Shown piece after piece: positions 63,753 to 64,000 of a stretch of DNA of 64,000 bases. Position 1 is the first letter of the stretch, and every line of letters begins with the position of its first letter. Source of the stretch: Clostridium sp. CAG:557 (GTDB lineage Bacteria > Bacillota > Clostridia > Oscillospirales > Acutalibacteraceae); assembly GCA_000435275.1 (NCBI GenBank), contig FR883868.1, positions 11,348-75,347 of the forward strand, read 5' to 3'. A program made the translations under genes and the position numbers. The notes under the pieces were generated by a model that did no database searches, was not told the origin of the DNA, and saw only the letters and a program-made list of their open reading frames with translations.

Positions 63753-63986
63753 TCAATCAAATAGATATTTGATTTTTTCTATAACATGATTAAATCTTTT
63801 ACTTATATTTTTTTGTGCAACACCGTATATCCGTGATAGTTCTCGTTGAGTTCGGCCTTCTTTAACTATGTAGCTGATAAAAATCTGATCTTCAATAGAT
63901 AGCCCTTTTACAGCTTCATATAGTTTTTGATTCTCAATCAATTCAATCCAACCAAGCAAAGTTTTCTCTTCCAAATGCTTGTCCAT
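63753..63986 (-). CDS. Small sigma-like HTH protein
   Basis: A 77-residue protein resembling sigma-70 region 4 or phage/ICE HTH proteins. LLGWIELIENQKLYEAVKGL, then LSIEDQIFISYIVKEGRTQR and ELSRIYGVAQKNISKRFN form a helix-turn-helix near residues 45-65. Such proteins in integrative elements often control excision or transfer genes. The ATG at 63986 has GGTGAG nearby but with short spacing. It may be the first gene of an operon continuing toward the recombinase. Confidence 0.7.
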   Translation of the reverse strand: MDKHLEEKTLLGWIELIENQKLYEAVKGLSIEDQIFISYIVKEGRTQRELSRIYGVAQKNISKRFNHVIEKIKYLFD

Positions 63987-64000
63987 GTTCTCACCAACAG

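Larger units (their letters stand above)
61602..64000. mobile_element. One end of an integrated element carrying a serine recombinase
   Basis: The element begins at the break in asnB (about 61590-61616) and continues past the window. It holds a large serine recombinase adjacent to the junction, a small unknown protein, a GC-rich structured stretch and a sigma-like HTH protein. An imperfect dyad AAGCA/TGCTT at 61590-61618 could be part of the attachment site. No conjugation, phage or resistance genes are visible in the part shown. Confidence 0.75.

Overview
The window is chromosomal DNA of a low-GC, endospore-forming Firmicute. It is most likely a member of the Clostridia; the Oscillospirales/Ruminococcaceae-like group is a guess from gene order, not proven. 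Support comes from the AT-rich base composition, strong GGAGG ribosome-binding sites, frequent TTG/GTG starts and sporulation genes (yabP, yabQ, spoVB, spoVAC). RemA, a PASTA kinase with its PP2C phosphatase, class III fructose bisphosphatase and long-form HPF point the same way.

Layout. 1-2161: alaS (minus, 3' end off the window), divergent from a plus-strand housekeeping block at 2.5-12.3 kb: remA-gmk-rpoZ-priA-def-fmt-Zn peptidase-rlmN-PP2C-prkC. This is the usual Clostridial order, but the coaBC, rsmB and rsgA genes often found in it are absent. 12.4-24.1 kb is minus strand: hpf, an amidohydrolase, the spoVB-hup-rqcP-yabP-yabQ-divIC-yabR sporulation/division cluster, a lipoprotein, pfkA and dnaE. 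24.2-27.3 kb: a zinc-uptake operon (Fur-family regulator, znuA, znuC, znuB) with a Fur/Zur-type operator just downstream of its own promoter. 27.4-37.2 kb: a FakA-like DAK2 protein, recG, folD, fbp, a CyuA-like cysteine desulfidase, a secreted unknown, queH and a lone spoVAC/spoVAE-type gene. 37.2-43.7 kb minus: GTP-type PEP carboxykinase, tsaD, rimI, a low-molecular-weight phosphatase and polA. 43.9-53.6 kb mixed: dusB, degV (a possible partner of the FakA-like protein), an orphan EndoA/MazF toxin, a large secreted unknown, phosphoglucomutase, metG, tatD and an alanine/glycine symporter. 53.7-56.0 kb minus: rpmG-secE-nusG-rplK-rplA with paired L1-type leaders. 57.0-61.0 kb plus: ddl-murI-ywiB-argS.

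Right end (61.1-64.0 kb): only the last ~150 codons of an asparagine synthetase (asnB) remain. They are cut in frame directly beside a large serine recombinase, a small unknown protein, a GC-rich structured segment and a sigma-like HTH protein. This looks like one end of an integrated element that split asnB; the rest of the element and the asnB 5' part should lie beyond the window.

The most unusual non-coding signal is a set of three intergenic elements (2406-2504, 6619-6740, 40097-40213). Each has a long closing stem enclosing exactly three consecutive hairpins (a four-way, cloverleaf topology), with largely unrelated arm sequences. Two of them share the closing stem CACCGC/GCGGTG with a simple hairpin at 37179. 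That hairpin shares an identical ten-base loop with another at 12410 although their stems differ. No tRNA, rRNA, CRISPR array or insertion-sequence transposase was seen. All functional calls rest on reading motifs and gene order; no database search or folding program was run.
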